DNA of 12,990 nt from Solirubrobacterales bacterium. Its GTDB lineage: Bacteria; Actinomycetota; Thermoleophilia; Solirubrobacterales; Solirubrobacteraceae. Shown in pieces: positions 6,824 to 12,990 of the stretch. Position 1 is the stretch's first letter; each line of letters begins with the position of its first letter. Under the pieces are notes generated by a model. The model saw only the letters and a list, made by a program, of their open reading frames with translations, ran no database searches and was not told the DNA's origin. The position numbers were made by a program, and so were the translations under genes. The stretch covers positions 1 through 12,990 of the forward strand of contig JACCQW010000223.1 in assembly GCA_013813955.1 (NCBI GenBank). The letters are read 5' to 3'.

Positions 6824-7390
6824 TCAGCCGTCGAAGAGCGCCCGCAGCGGCAGCGAGAAGCCGGGGAGCATCGGCGAAGCGAGCTCGTCGCCGCGGGCAA
6901 GCTCGAGCGCCACGTCGAAGCCCGCCGAGCGTCGCCCGGCGCGGCGGAAGATCAGCACCTCGGCGGCCGCGAGGTCGACCAGCCACAGCTCGGGCAGCCC
7001 GTGCCGCTCGTAGCCGGACTTCTTCGCGCCGACGTCGTAGCGCCAGGTCGACGGGGAGCGCACCTCCACCGCGAGGTCCGGCATCGGATAGGGCCGCGGG
7101 TCGGTCCGCGGCGGCACCCGGCCCTCGGCGTACCACAGAACGTCGGGCGCGAAGACGTTGAGCTCGTCGAGGAGGACGTCCAGCGGGCGCACGGCGAAGC
7201 CTCGCCCGGCGGCAGCGCGCGTCCAGCTGGTCAGAGCGAACTGCAGCTCGTCGCAGACGGCCTGATGCCGAAGGCAGGGCTCGTTCACGACGACCTCACC
7301 GTCGATCAGCTCGGACCGCAGGCCATCGTGGTGGTGACAGGCGAGGTACTCCTGCGCGGTCATCGGCGTGGCCGTCGGCATCGGGCTCAT
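6824..7390 (-). CDS. Uma2 family (DUF820) nuclease-like protein
   Basis: The 188-residue protein carries the Uma2/DUF820 pattern of the PD-(D/E)XK nuclease superfamily: MTAQEYLA near the start, ELIDGEVVVNEP, a PDVLWY segment (82-87), then PDLAVEVRSPST (104-115, acidic D105 and E109), followed by KK (123-124) and YERHGLPELWLVDL. These are the residues expected for metal binding and catalysis. The biological role of Uma2 proteins is unknown; many actinobacteria and cyanobacteria carry several. The ATG at 7390 has a GGAGGG Shine-Dalgarno four bases upstream. It is flanked by dtd and pfk with modest gaps and is probably transcribed alone or with dtd. Confidence 0.88.
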   Translation of the reverse strand: MSPMPTATPMTAQEYLACHHHDGLRSELIDGEVVVNEPCLRHQAVCDELQFALTSWTRAAAGRGFAVRPLDVLLDELNVFAPDVLWYAEGRVPPRTDPRPYPMPDLAVEVRSPSTWRYDVGAKKSGYERHGLPELWLVDLAAAEVLIFRRAGRRSAGFDVALELARGDELASPMLPGFSLPLRALFDG

Positions 7391-7420
7391 CGTACCCTCC
7401 TGCTGGTCGTCCTCCAGAGG

Positions 7421-7434
7421 CCTCCATCGGGAGG
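7421..7434 (-). terminator. Weak hairpin after phosphofructokinase
   Basis: CCTCC, ATCG and GGAGG form a short stem 31 bases beyond the phosphofructokinase stop. There is no T tract, so terminator function is a guess. Confidence 0.2.
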
Positions 7435-7465
7435 TGTAGGCCCCGGAGCGCCGGACCTCGCCCCC

Positions 7466-8497
7466 TCAGCCGAAGAAGACCTCGGCCGTCTCGAACAGCG
7501 AGGCGTCCAGCAGCTTGGGCGCCTTCAGGGCGACGTCGAGCGGGACGAGCTCGATGTCGGTCCCGCGAAGCGCGGTCATGACGCCGAAGTTCCCCGCGGT
7601 GGCGGCGTCGATGGCGGCGACCCCGAAGCGCGTGCCGAGCACGCGGTCGTATGCGTTGGGCGTGCCGCCGCGCTGGACGTGGCCGAGGATCGTCATGCGG
7701 GTCTCGAAGCCGGTGCGCCGCTCGATCTCGTGCTCGAGCTCGACCGCGATGCCGCCCAGCCGCACGTGGCCGAACGCGTCCGTACCGCCGTCCTGGGTCT
7801 GCACGTCGGCGTCCGAGCGCGTCGCGCCCTCGGCCACGACGACGATCGAGAACGTGCGCCCGGTCGCGTGGCGGCGGCGCAGGCGGTCGCAGACCTCCTC
7901 GATGTCGAACGGGCGCTCGGGGACGAGCACGACGTCCGCGCCGCCGGCCAGCCCGCAGTAGGCGGCGATCCAGCCGGCGTGGCGGCCCATGACCTCCACG
8001 ACGATGACGCGGTTGTGCGACTCGGCGGTGGTGTGCAGCCGGTCGATCGCGTCGGTGGCGATCTGCACCGCCGTCTGGAAGCCGAACGTGAAGTCGGTGC
8101 CCGCCAGGTCGTTGTCGATTGTCTTGGGCACGCCGACGACGTTCACGCCGGCGTCGGCCAGACGCCGGGCGACGCCGAGCGTGTCCTCGCCGCCGATCGG
8201 GATCAGCGCGTCGATCCCGCGCTCCTCCAGCGAGGCGATCGCCCGCGCCTCGCCGCCCTCCTCGCCGTAGGGGTTCGTGCGCGACGTGCCGAGGATCGTG
8301 CCGCCGCGGTGCAGGATGCCGCTCGTGGTGGCGTGCGTGAGCTCGACCGCCTCGTTGGCCAGCACGCCGGCCCAGCCGTGGCGGAAGCCCACGAGATCAT
8401 GGCTGTGGGCGTTGATCCCCTTGCGCACGACCGCGCGGATGACCGCGTTAAGGCCGGGGCAGTCCCCACCGCCGGTGAGCAGTCCGATGCGGGCCAT
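7466..8497 (-). CDS. pfkA: 6-phosphofructokinase, predicted pyrophosphate-dependent
   Basis: It phosphorylates fructose 6-phosphate to the 1,6-bisphosphate in glycolysis. The 343-residue protein has the complete family framework: GGGDCPGLNAVIR (9-21), RGGTILGTSRTNP (64-76), GGEDT (102-106), PKTIDNDL (124-131, catalytic D128), VEVMGRHAGWIA, VVAEGA and LGHVQRGGTP. Residues D105 and K125 sit where E. coli ATP-PFK has Gly104 and Gly124; this Asp+Lys pair marks pyrophosphate-using enzymes. If so, the reaction is reversible and the enzyme could also work in gluconeogenesis. A TACCAT box six bases before the ATG suggests a leaderless transcript. It is divergent from the cupin gene. The family is certain; donor specificity is a strong inference. 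Confidence 0.95.
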   Translation of the reverse strand: MARIGLLTGGGDCPGLNAVIRAVVRKGINAHSHDLVGFRHGWAGVLANEAVELTHATTSGILHRGGTILGTSRTNPYGEEGGEARAIASLEERGIDALIPIGGEDTLGVARRLADAGVNVVGVPKTIDNDLAGTDFTFGFQTAVQIATDAIDRLHTTAESHNRVIVVEVMGRHAGWIAAYCGLAGGADVVLVPERPFDIEEVCDRLRRRHATGRTFSIVVVAEGATRSDADVQTQDGGTDAFGHVRLGGIAVELEHEIERRTGFETRMTILGHVQRGGTPNAYDRVLGTRFGVAAIDAATAGNFGVMTALRGTDIELVPLDVALKAPKLLDASLFETAEVFFG

Positions 8498-8503
8498 GGG
8501 CGG

Positions 8504-8509
8504 ATGGTA
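8504..8509 (-). promoter_or_regulatory. Candidate -10 box for leaderless pfk transcript
   Basis: On the minus strand TACCAT lies exactly six bases before the phosphofructokinase ATG, so transcription would begin at or next to the A of the start codon. No Shine-Dalgarno is present, which fits a leaderless message, common in actinobacteria. The -35 region is not recognisable. Confidence 0.4.
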
Positions 8510-8627
8510 CGCGTCGACCGAAGCGCGCCACCGCGCGACCCGTCAGGCGCCGCCGTCGTGGTCGGCCCGCCATCGCGCCAGGTCACTACATTGCCCGAGC
8601 AGAGCTGTCCGACGAGGAGGAGCACGT

Positions 8628-9143
8628 ATGGAGGCGACCGGTGCGAAGCGGTTCGACGCGTCTGGAGGCCCGCGGAAGATCGGGCCGGCCGACGGCAAGC
8701 GGGTCGACCTCGGCGGCATGGGCGTGCGGTTCATGCTGTGGGGCGAGGAGGCCGGCGGCGGGGTGGCGCTCGTCGAGCATCCGATCGCACCGCGCCACCT
8801 GTGCGCGCCGTTGCATCGCCACTCCCGCGAGGACGAGTACAGCTTCGTCCTGGAGGGCCGGATGGGCGCGCAGCTCGGCGACGACGTCGTCCACGCCGAG
8901 GCGGGCGACTTCGTCTTCAAGCCGCGCGACCAGTGGCACACGTTCTGGAACGCCGGCGACACGCCGTGCCGGATCCTGGAGATCATCTCGCCGGCCGGCT
9001 TCGAGCGCTTCTTCGAGGAGGTGGCCGCCGGGACGCTGCCGCCCGACGAGGTCGGCGCGCGCTACGGGCTCGAACTCGATCCCGACAGCGTTCCGCGGCT
9101 GTGCGCCGAGCACGGGCTGCAGTTCCCGATGCCGGGGTCATAG
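8628..9143 (+). CDS. Cupin domain-containing protein
   Basis: The 171-residue protein contains one cupin barrel (about 45-122). The first motif holds H63, H65 and E70 in PLHRHSREDEYSFVLEG, and the second holds H104 in FKPRDQWHTFWNAG. Together these form the usual 3-His/1-Glu metal site, so the metal centre appears intact. A helical C-terminal part (FERFFEEVAAG, then GLELDPDSVPRLCAEHGL) follows, as in many actinobacterial cupins of unknown substrate. The ATG at 8628 has a strong GAGGAGGAG Shine-Dalgarno. It is divergent from pfk, and its end overlaps the convergent permease gene by 6 bp. It could be an enzyme or a small-molecule sensor. Confidence 0.9.
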   Translation: MEATGAKRFDASGGPRKIGPADGKRVDLGGMGVRFMLWGEEAGGGVALVEHPIAPRHLCAPLHRHSREDEYSFVLEGRMGAQLGDDVVHAEAGDFVFKPRDQWHTFWNAGDTPCRILEIISPAGFERFFEEVAAGTLPPDEVGARYGLELDPDSVPRLCAEHGLQFPMPGS

Positions 9144-10052
9144 GGCGAGGCTGCCCAGGCCCGCGACGACGGCGATCGTCGTCGACCACGCGATCGCGCC
9201 GGAGGCCAGGCCGAGGTCGAGGTCGTAGGCGTGCGCGACCACGAGCGTGTTGATCCCGACGGGCATCGCGGCCTGGACGAGGTAGGCATCGGGCACCGTC
9301 ACGGTCAAGGCCGACAGGCCGATCATCAGCGCCGGGGCGACGAGCAGCCGCAGGCCGATGACCGTCGCGATCGGCCGCGTCAGCGGTGGCGGGACGCTGA
9401 AGAAGCCCTCGCCCGCCTCGGCGGCGAGCGTGACGCCGAGCACGAAGAAGCCGACCGGCAGCAGGGCGATCACCCCGAGCTCGGCGGCGTCGACGAGGAC
9501 GCCGGGAGCCAGCGCCTCGGGCGCTGCGAGCGCGGCCAGCACCGCGAGCAGCGGCGGGTTGCGCAGCGCGAACGCGCGCAGCCGGACGCTGAGGGGATCG
9601 TCGCGCGTCGTGAACGCGGCCGCGATCGCGAACGCGACGACGTAGAACATCGGGCCGGTGACGATCGCGTCGAACGCGATCGCGGGGCCGAGCGCGTCGC
9701 GACCCAGCAGCGTGGCGTTCAGCGGGACGCCGAGGTAGCCCGTATTCGCCATCACCGACGCGATGATCAGCGTGGCCGTGGCGGTGGGTCCGAGCGCGAG
9801 CAGCCGGCTCGCGATCGCCCACGCCGCAAGGCCGACCAGCGCGAGCTCGGTGTAGCCGAGCACCAGGCCGATGCCGACGCCGGTGGTCAGCTCGGTGTCC
9901 GCGACCACGAAGAACGTGATGAACGGCAGCGCGACGAAGAGCATCACGTCCAGTGCCCGGCGGGTGCCCGCCTGCGCCCGCTCGCCCCAGCGCCGCTGGG
10001 CGCCGACGCCGGCGGCCACCGACAGCACGATGGCCAGGGTCAACAGGAACAT
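9138..10052 (-). CDS. AEC (auxin efflux carrier) family permease
   Basis: The 304-residue membrane protein has about ten hydrophobic segments, with MFLLTLAIVLSVAAGVGA as the first. The family's internal pattern is visible: SVMANTGYLGVPLNATLLG (a conserved Asn/Gly/Pro stretch) and, near the end, MPVGINTLVVAHAYDLDLGL followed by WSTTIAVV. AEC members export or exchange small organic anions; the substrate here is unknown. I chose the ATG at 10052 because the frame upstream is Arg/Pro-rich and overlaps galT in another frame. This ATG lies two bases after the galT stop, so the gene is the last of the four-gene operon. The 3' end overlaps the cupin gene, with abutting opposite-strand stops at 9138-9143. 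Confidence 0.9.
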   Translation of the reverse strand: MFLLTLAIVLSVAAGVGAQRRWGERAQAGTRRALDVMLFVALPFITFFVVADTELTTGVGIGLVLGYTELALVGLAAWAIASRLLALGPTATATLIIASVMANTGYLGVPLNATLLGRDALGPAIAFDAIVTGPMFYVVAFAIAAAFTTRDDPLSVRLRAFALRNPPLLAVLAALAAPEALAPGVLVDAAELGVIALLPVGFFVLGVTLAAEAGEGFFSVPPPLTRPIATVIGLRLLVAPALMIGLSALTVTVPDAYLVQAAMPVGINTLVVAHAYDLDLGLASGAIAWSTTIAVVAGLGSLAL

Positions 10053-10054
10053 TG

Positions 10055-11044
10055 CTAAGCGTCGCGCAGCTCGGCGGCCGCCTGCTCGGGCGCGACAATG
10101 TTCAGGTGGATCCCAGCGCCGAGCTCCAGCCCGGCGAGGTGCGTCAGGCGGGGCACGACGTCGATGCGCCAGCAGAAGTGCTCGGCGTCGCGCGGTGCGG
10201 TGCGGATCCACAGGTTCAGCGGCGGGCTCGCGCCGAAGCGGCGCCTCAGGCGCGACAGCCCCTCGTGCAGCAGCGCGGCGCCCGTGGGCCCTTCGTCCTG
10301 GAAGCGCCGGCGCGGGCGGCGGGGGGCGAGCAGCAGCTGGAAGGGCAGCCGCGAGCCGTAGGGGCACATGAGCACGGCATCGTCGTCGATGGCCACGATG
10401 CGCTCGCGCATGCGCACCTCCTCCGCGACGAGATCGCCGAGCAGGTTGCCGCCCATCGTCCGCGTCGCGTAGGCGCCGAAGCGCTCGCGTTCGCGCGCGA
10501 CCGCCGACGGGACGAAGTCCAGCGCGTACAGCTGCGCGTGCGTGTGGGGCAGCGACGCCCCGGCCTCGCGGCGCTCGTTGACGATCAGGTGCTGGTAGGC
10601 GGCGCCGTCGTGGGCGAGCATGCGCTCGCGCCAGACCTCGGCCGCGGCCGCCGCCTGCTCGGCGGGCAGCTCGGCCAGCGAGAGCACCGGCTGCGGCCCG
10701 TTGATCACGACCTCGTGGCGGCCGGCGGCGGGCAGCGCGGTGAACAGGTCGGGCTTGGCCTGCGGCGGGGGCGGCGGGCTGTCGGGCGCCAGCGCCGGGA
10801 AGAGGTTGGGCACGACCCGCACGCTCCAGCCCGGCGAATCGGCGCCGCCCGCGGACGCTCCGTCCGGCCGTACCGCGTAGAGCTCGGGCGGCGTGCGGTC
10901 CTCGTGGCCATCGGCGAAGGGATCGGACGCGGGGTCGATCGCCTCCGCGGGCGTGACGCTCAGGCCGCCGCCGGGACGCGTGGCACGGTCGCCCGCGACG
11001 ATCGCGCGGTGGCCGGTCAGCGGGTCGACGCGGATCTCAGGCAA
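10055..11044 (-). CDS. galT: Galactose-1-phosphate uridylyltransferase-like protein
   Basis: The HIT-superfamily nucleotidyltransferase (329 residues) resembles GalT, which swaps UMP between UDP-glucose and galactose 1-phosphate (Leloir pathway). Seen are PEIRVDPLTGHRAIVA at the start, VRVVPNLFPAL (76-85), GRHEVVIN (H110), the catalytic-type SLPHTHAQ (H167, H169 the likely nucleophile, Q171), and HFCWRIDVVPRLTHLAGLEL. The zinc-binding CPFC motif of relatives is replaced by DPFA (41-44), so the structural zinc site looks lost. The start is TTG at 11044, with GGAG upstream, overlapping the previous gene by 8 bp. No galK or galE is adjacent, and related enzymes use other sugar phosphates, so the substrate is uncertain. 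Confidence 0.87.
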   Translation of the reverse strand: MPEIRVDPLTGHRAIVAGDRATRPGGGLSVTPAEAIDPASDPFADGHEDRTPPELYAVRPDGASAGGADSPGWSVRVVPNLFPALAPDSPPPPPQAKPDLFTALPAAGRHEVVINGPQPVLSLAELPAEQAAAAAEVWRERMLAHDGAAYQHLIVNERREAGASLPHTHAQLYALDFVPSAVARERERFGAYATRTMGGNLLGDLVAEEVRMRERIVAIDDDAVLMCPYGSRLPFQLLLAPRRPRRRFQDEGPTGAALLHEGLSRLRRRFGASPPLNLWIRTAPRDAEHFCWRIDVVPRLTHLAGLELGAGIHLNIVAPEQAAAELRDA

Positions 11045-11471
11045 GGCGCAGCTCCATCACGACGTGCTCGATCCCGGCCTCCATGAAGGGCCCGCCGCGC
11101 TCCACGTACCCTGCGGCGCGGTAGAGCTCGCGCGCGTAGGTCTGGGCGCTGAGCACGATCCAGGCCTTGCTCCCGGCGCGCGCGCGGCGCTCGGACTCCT
11201 CCAGCAGCAGGCGCGCCAGGCCGCGGCGCCGCGCGTCGTGCGCCACCGCCAGGCGCCCGAGCTTGACCACGTCGCCGGCGTCCAGCAGCCGCGTCGTCGC
11301 CACGACCCGGCCGTCCTCGACCACAACCAGGTGCGTGGCGATCGGGTCGTGGTCGTCGACCTCCAGGCTCAGTGGGACGCCCTGCTCGGCGACGAAGACG
11401 TCCTGGCGCAGCGCCATCGCCGCGCACAGCTCGGCTTCGCCGCACGCGGCGCGCACCTCCACGGTGCTCAC
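11037..11471 (-). CDS. GNAT family N-acetyltransferase
   Basis: The 144-residue protein is a single GNAT domain that would transfer an acetyl group from acetyl-CoA. The N-terminal VFVAEQGVPLSLEVDDHD resembles ElaA/YjcF-type members. The central VKLGRLAVAHDARRRGLARLLLEE carries the acetyl-CoA pyrophosphate-binding R/Q-x-x-G-x-A loop, and LYRAAGYVERGGPFMEAGIEHV closes the fold. The acceptor is unknown. It starts with GTG at 11471, overlapping the stop of the TlpA-like gene in a 4-base GTGA, and its own end overlaps galT. Translational coupling within one operon is therefore likely. Confidence 0.9.
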   Translation of the reverse strand: MSTVEVRAACGEAELCAAMALRQDVFVAEQGVPLSLEVDDHDPIATHLVVVEDGRVVATTRLLDAGDVVKLGRLAVAHDARRRGLARLLLEESERRARAGSKAWIVLSAQTYARELYRAAGYVERGGPFMEAGIEHVVMELRLA

Positions 11472-12052
11472 GAGCGCGCGTAGCGCTCGATCGCCTCGGC
11501 CAGCTTCTCCTCGTTGGGATAAAGCCCCTGGTGCAGGAACTCCAGCTCGCCTGAGGCGTCGTAGAACGCCGTCACCGGAAGCCCCTGCGCGCCGAAGCGC
11601 CCCAGCAGCTTCTGATCCGGGTCCGCGAAGGACGGGTAGGGCATCGGGAACTCGGCCGCGAACTCGCGGGCCGCGTCCTCGGTGTCACCGACGTTGACGC
11701 CGAGAAAGGCCACTTCGTCGCCGCGCTGCAAGGCCTGCTTCTGGAAGAACGGCAGCTCGAAGCGGCAGGGTCCGCACCACGAGGCCCACAGGTTGACCAC
11801 CACGGGGCGCCCGCGCAGCGCGCGCAGCTGGGCGTCGAAGGCCTTCACGCCACCGTCGTTGATCTCGTTGACCCGGGCGCGCAGCGCGGCCAGCTCGGCG
11901 GGCGCGCCCGGCAGCGGCTCGGACACCTCCGCGCGGCTGAGCGGCCCGGGGGGCGAGGTCGAGGCGGAGTCCTTGCCGCCGGCCTGCACGAGGCCGATCA
12001 CGAGCAGGGCGCCGACGCCGACGACGACGATCGCGATGGCGGCCTTGCGCAT
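11468..12052 (-). CDS. TlpA/ResA-like membrane-anchored thioredoxin
   Basis: The 194-residue protein has an uncleaved N-terminal anchor (about 4-24, hydrophobic after MRK) and an extracytoplasmic thioredoxin domain (about 65-190). The redox motif WCGPC is at 92-96, in VVVNLWASWCGPCRFELP. The cis-proline loop is GLPVTAFYD (P159), and GVNVGDTEDAAREF matches the TlpA/AhpC-TSA insertion. Such proteins reduce or shuffle disulfides outside the membrane, for example in cytochrome c maturation. Nothing nearby identifies a partner. It is the first gene of the operon. There is no Shine-Dalgarno; a short or leaderless message is possible (GAACCT six bases before the ATG). Confidence 0.92.
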   Translation of the reverse strand: MRKAAIAIVVVGVGALLVIGLVQAGGKDSASTSPPGPLSRAEVSEPLPGAPAELAALRARVNEINDGGVKAFDAQLRALRGRPVVVNLWASWCGPCRFELPFFQKQALQRGDEVAFLGVNVGDTEDAAREFAAEFPMPYPSFADPDQKLLGRFGAQGLPVTAFYDASGELEFLHQGLYPNEEKLAEAIERYARS

Positions 12053-12107
12053 GGACGTAGGTTCGCAGAAGGGCCCGCCGCGGATGTGACTTGTGCAGCG
12101 GGTGCGG

Positions 12108-12113
12108 TATGCT
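12108..12113 (+). promoter_or_regulatory. Candidate -10 box upstream of the helicase leader
   Basis: TATGCT matches the -10 consensus well at its key positions. The expected -35 zone (about 12085-12090, TGTGAC) is weak. A start near 12120 would give a leader of about 120 nt before the TTG at 12239. Confidence 0.4.
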
Positions 12114-12123
12114 GGGCCACGAC

Positions 12124-12211
12124 GCGGGCGAGGACTGATCGCACAGGGAGGTTCCTCGTCCCCCGCCGGGCCTGTCCCGGGTCCCCGATCGCGACGGCTG
12201 TTCTCGCGATC
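12124..12211 (+). promoter_or_regulatory. Structured 5' leader of the helicase-like gene
   Basis: Three stems can be drawn in the RNA. Stem I pairs 12124-12134 (GCGGGCGAGGA) with 12153-12158 plus 12162-12166 (11 bp with a 3-nt bulge). Stem II pairs 12166-12170 with 12176-12180 around loop CCTGT. Stem III pairs 12187-12194 (GATCGCGA) with 12204-12211 exactly, around a 9-nt loop. Loop II (CCTGT) is fully complementary to ACAGG (12143-12147) in loop I. GATCGC in loop I (12137-12142) repeats the 5' strand of stem III, so alternative pairing is possible. I match it to no known riboswitch. Confidence 0.45.
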
Positions 12212-12238
12212 TCATCACTTTTGAGCAGGAAGCCGACT

Positions 12239-12990
12239 TTGGCTGATCCCACGCCAGTGGCCGACGCGGCCACGACCCTTCCCGGTTCCGACGATCTCGC
12301 GCGGGCGGAGGCCTTCACCCGTGAGACGTTCGTGCACGCGGGCGAGGAGCCACTCGCCGCGATCGGTCCCGGCACCGCGCGTCGCCACGCGCTCGACGCC
12401 GCCGTGGCCGAGATCGACGCGGGGGCCAAGCACCCGTCGACCGAGTGGCGCCGGCGCTTCTCGCTGATGCTGGGCCTCGAGCGCGTCCTCTCGGAGGAGG
12501 AGCCGCGCCTGGCCGACGGCACGTCGCTGAACCCGCACCAGGTCGACGCCCTGTCGGGTACTCTGACCGCGCTGCTCGCCGAGGCGCAGCGCAACGGCGA
12601 CGCTCCAGCGCCGATCGCCGCGCCGGTCCTGGCCGTCGACGACGACCCCGACGAGGCCGAGCTCGACCCCGGCGAAGCCGAGCTCGACCCCGGCGAGGAG
12701 GAGCTCGACGCCGGCGAGGCCGAGCTCGACCCCGGCGAGGAGGGGCTCGACGCCGGCGAGGACGACGACCTCCTCGACAGCGAGGACGACGATCTCCTCG
12801 ACAGCGAGGACGACGAGGACGACGAGGAGGACGACGAGGACGAGCCCGAGCCTGACGAGGACGCCCCCGAGGCCGCCCTCGACGCCGATCAGCTCGACGA
12901 GGCGCCCGACGACCCCAACGCCCACAAGCGCTTCTGGTTCGAGCACGCCACCGGCGCCGGCAAGACCGTCGCCGCGATGGGCTTCGTCGA
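12239..12990 (+). CDS. DEAD/DEAH-type (SF2) helicase-like protein, 5' part only
   Basis: The frame runs open to the window edge (250 complete codons). It starts at TTG 12239, with AGGAAG (12227-12232) six bases upstream, reading MADPTPVADAATTLPGSDDL. The N-terminal region (about 20-125) has a conserved-looking helical part (RAEAFTRETFVHAGEEPLAA, EWRRRFSLMLGLERVLSEEE). Residues 139-189 are tandem acidic repeats and 190-230 a mostly acidic linker. The end holds RFWFEHATGAGKTVAAMGFV, where ATGAGKT (237-243) is helicase motif I (Walker A). The remaining motifs lie outside the window. It is probably an ATP-driven helicase or the helicase part of a larger nuclease; which one cannot be decided here. 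It is divergent from the TlpA operon. Confidence 0.85.
   Translation, partial: MADPTPVADAATTLPGSDDLARAEAFTRETFVHAGEEPLAAIGPGTARRHALDAAVAEIDAGAKHPSTEWRRRFSLMLGLERVLSEEEPRLADGTSLNPHQVDALSGTLTALLAEAQRNGDAPAPIAAPVLAVDDDPDEAELDPGEAELDPGEEELDAGEAELDPGEEGLDAGEDDDLLDSEDDDLLDSEDDEDDEEDDEDEPEPDEDAPEAALDADQLDEAPDDPNAHKRFWFEHATGAGKTVAAMGFV
12653..12805 (+). repeat. In-frame tandem 21-bp and 24-bp repeats
   Basis: Five 21-bp units (12653-12757) encode variants of EAELDPG, alternating between EAELDPG and EEELDAG types. Two identical-sense 24-bp units (12758-12805) encode EDDDLLDS twice. All are in frame with the helicase gene and extend its acidic linker. Such repeats change length easily by slippage or recombination. 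Confidence 0.9.

Noticed and set aside
5645..9253. A 1202-codon open frame on the plus strand
   Set aside because: It runs antisense to dtd, Uma2 and phosphofructokinase genes with clear motifs. Its translation is Arg/Ala/Val/Asp-rich with no domain, the usual mirror of GC-rich codon bias.
10053..10367. Longer start for the AEC permease
   Set aside because: The added 105 residues are Arg/Pro/Ala-rich and lie over galT in another frame; the ATG at 10052 gives the normal family start and tight operon spacing.
12109..12138. Nine-codon leader peptide (MLGHDAGED) before the helicase gene
   Set aside because: Its ATG overlaps the likely -10 box and would not be transcribed from that promoter; there is no ribosome-binding site or codon run suggesting attenuation.
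12653..12805. CRISPR-like repeats
   Set aside because: The units are contiguous 21- and 24-bp in-frame repeats with no unique spacers, so they are a protein-coding tandem repeat.
12215..12946. Minus-strand frame with a hydrophobic Val/Leu-rich segment resembling membrane helices
   Set aside because: The hydrophobic run is the reverse complement of the acidic GAC/GAG repeats of the helicase gene; the rest has no protein character.

Overview
The window is very GC-rich and densely packed, mostly with minus-strand genes. It looks like the chromosome of a high-GC actinobacterium. The style of several genes (a SnoaL-like protein starting MSREN, an integrase with an FALRFRAG..RRYVTLG N-terminus, a PFK with GGEDT/PKTIDND, a GalT with EDRTPPE) suggests the class Thermoleophilia (Solirubrobacterales), but that placement is inference. 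Several genes start with GTG or TTG.

Region 1 (66-2859) is a small integrative element in a tRNA gene. A 44-bp identical direct repeat (66-109 and 2816-2859) is the 3' half of tRNA-Arg(CCT). The copy at 2816-2859 lies in the intact tRNA gene (2818-2890, minus strand) and the other is the displaced fragment. Just inside each end, about 81 bp from the repeat, sit copies of a GATTGGGCAGAAA motif, which are candidate integrase arm sites. The element carries a tyrosine recombinase (readable frame 1476-2762, with an in-frame stop near its expected N-terminus), a secreted allene-oxide-cyclase-barrel-like protein (488-982), a possible antitoxin scrap (1017-1082), a doubtful small Cys-containing ORF (1079-1420), and a 31-bp perfect palindrome (344-374).

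Region 2 (2818-3438) is the tRNA flank: the intact tRNA-Arg, a SnoaL/NTF2-like gene, and then a decayed second copy of the tRNA 5' half (3369-3399). This suggests the site has been rearranged more than once.

Region 3 (3439-8497, all minus strand) is core-type content: an orphan family-5 peptide/nickel-type solute-binding lipoprotein; a tight dtd - hypothetical - nitroreductase cluster; a Uma2-family nuclease-like gene; and a phosphofructokinase whose active-site residues predict pyrophosphate as phosphoryl donor. Divergent from the last is a cupin gene (8628-9143, plus).

Region 4 (9138-12052, minus) is a four-gene operon with overlapping or nearly touching ends: TlpA-like thioredoxin, GNAT acetyltransferase, GalT-like nucleotidyltransferase and an AEC-family permease. 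Its last gene overlaps the convergent cupin gene by 6 bp.

Region 5 (12108-12990, plus) holds a probable promoter, a strongly structured leader of about 120 nt, and the 5' end of an SF2 helicase-like gene. That gene has tandem 21-bp and 24-bp acidic repeats just before its Walker A motif, and it runs off the window.
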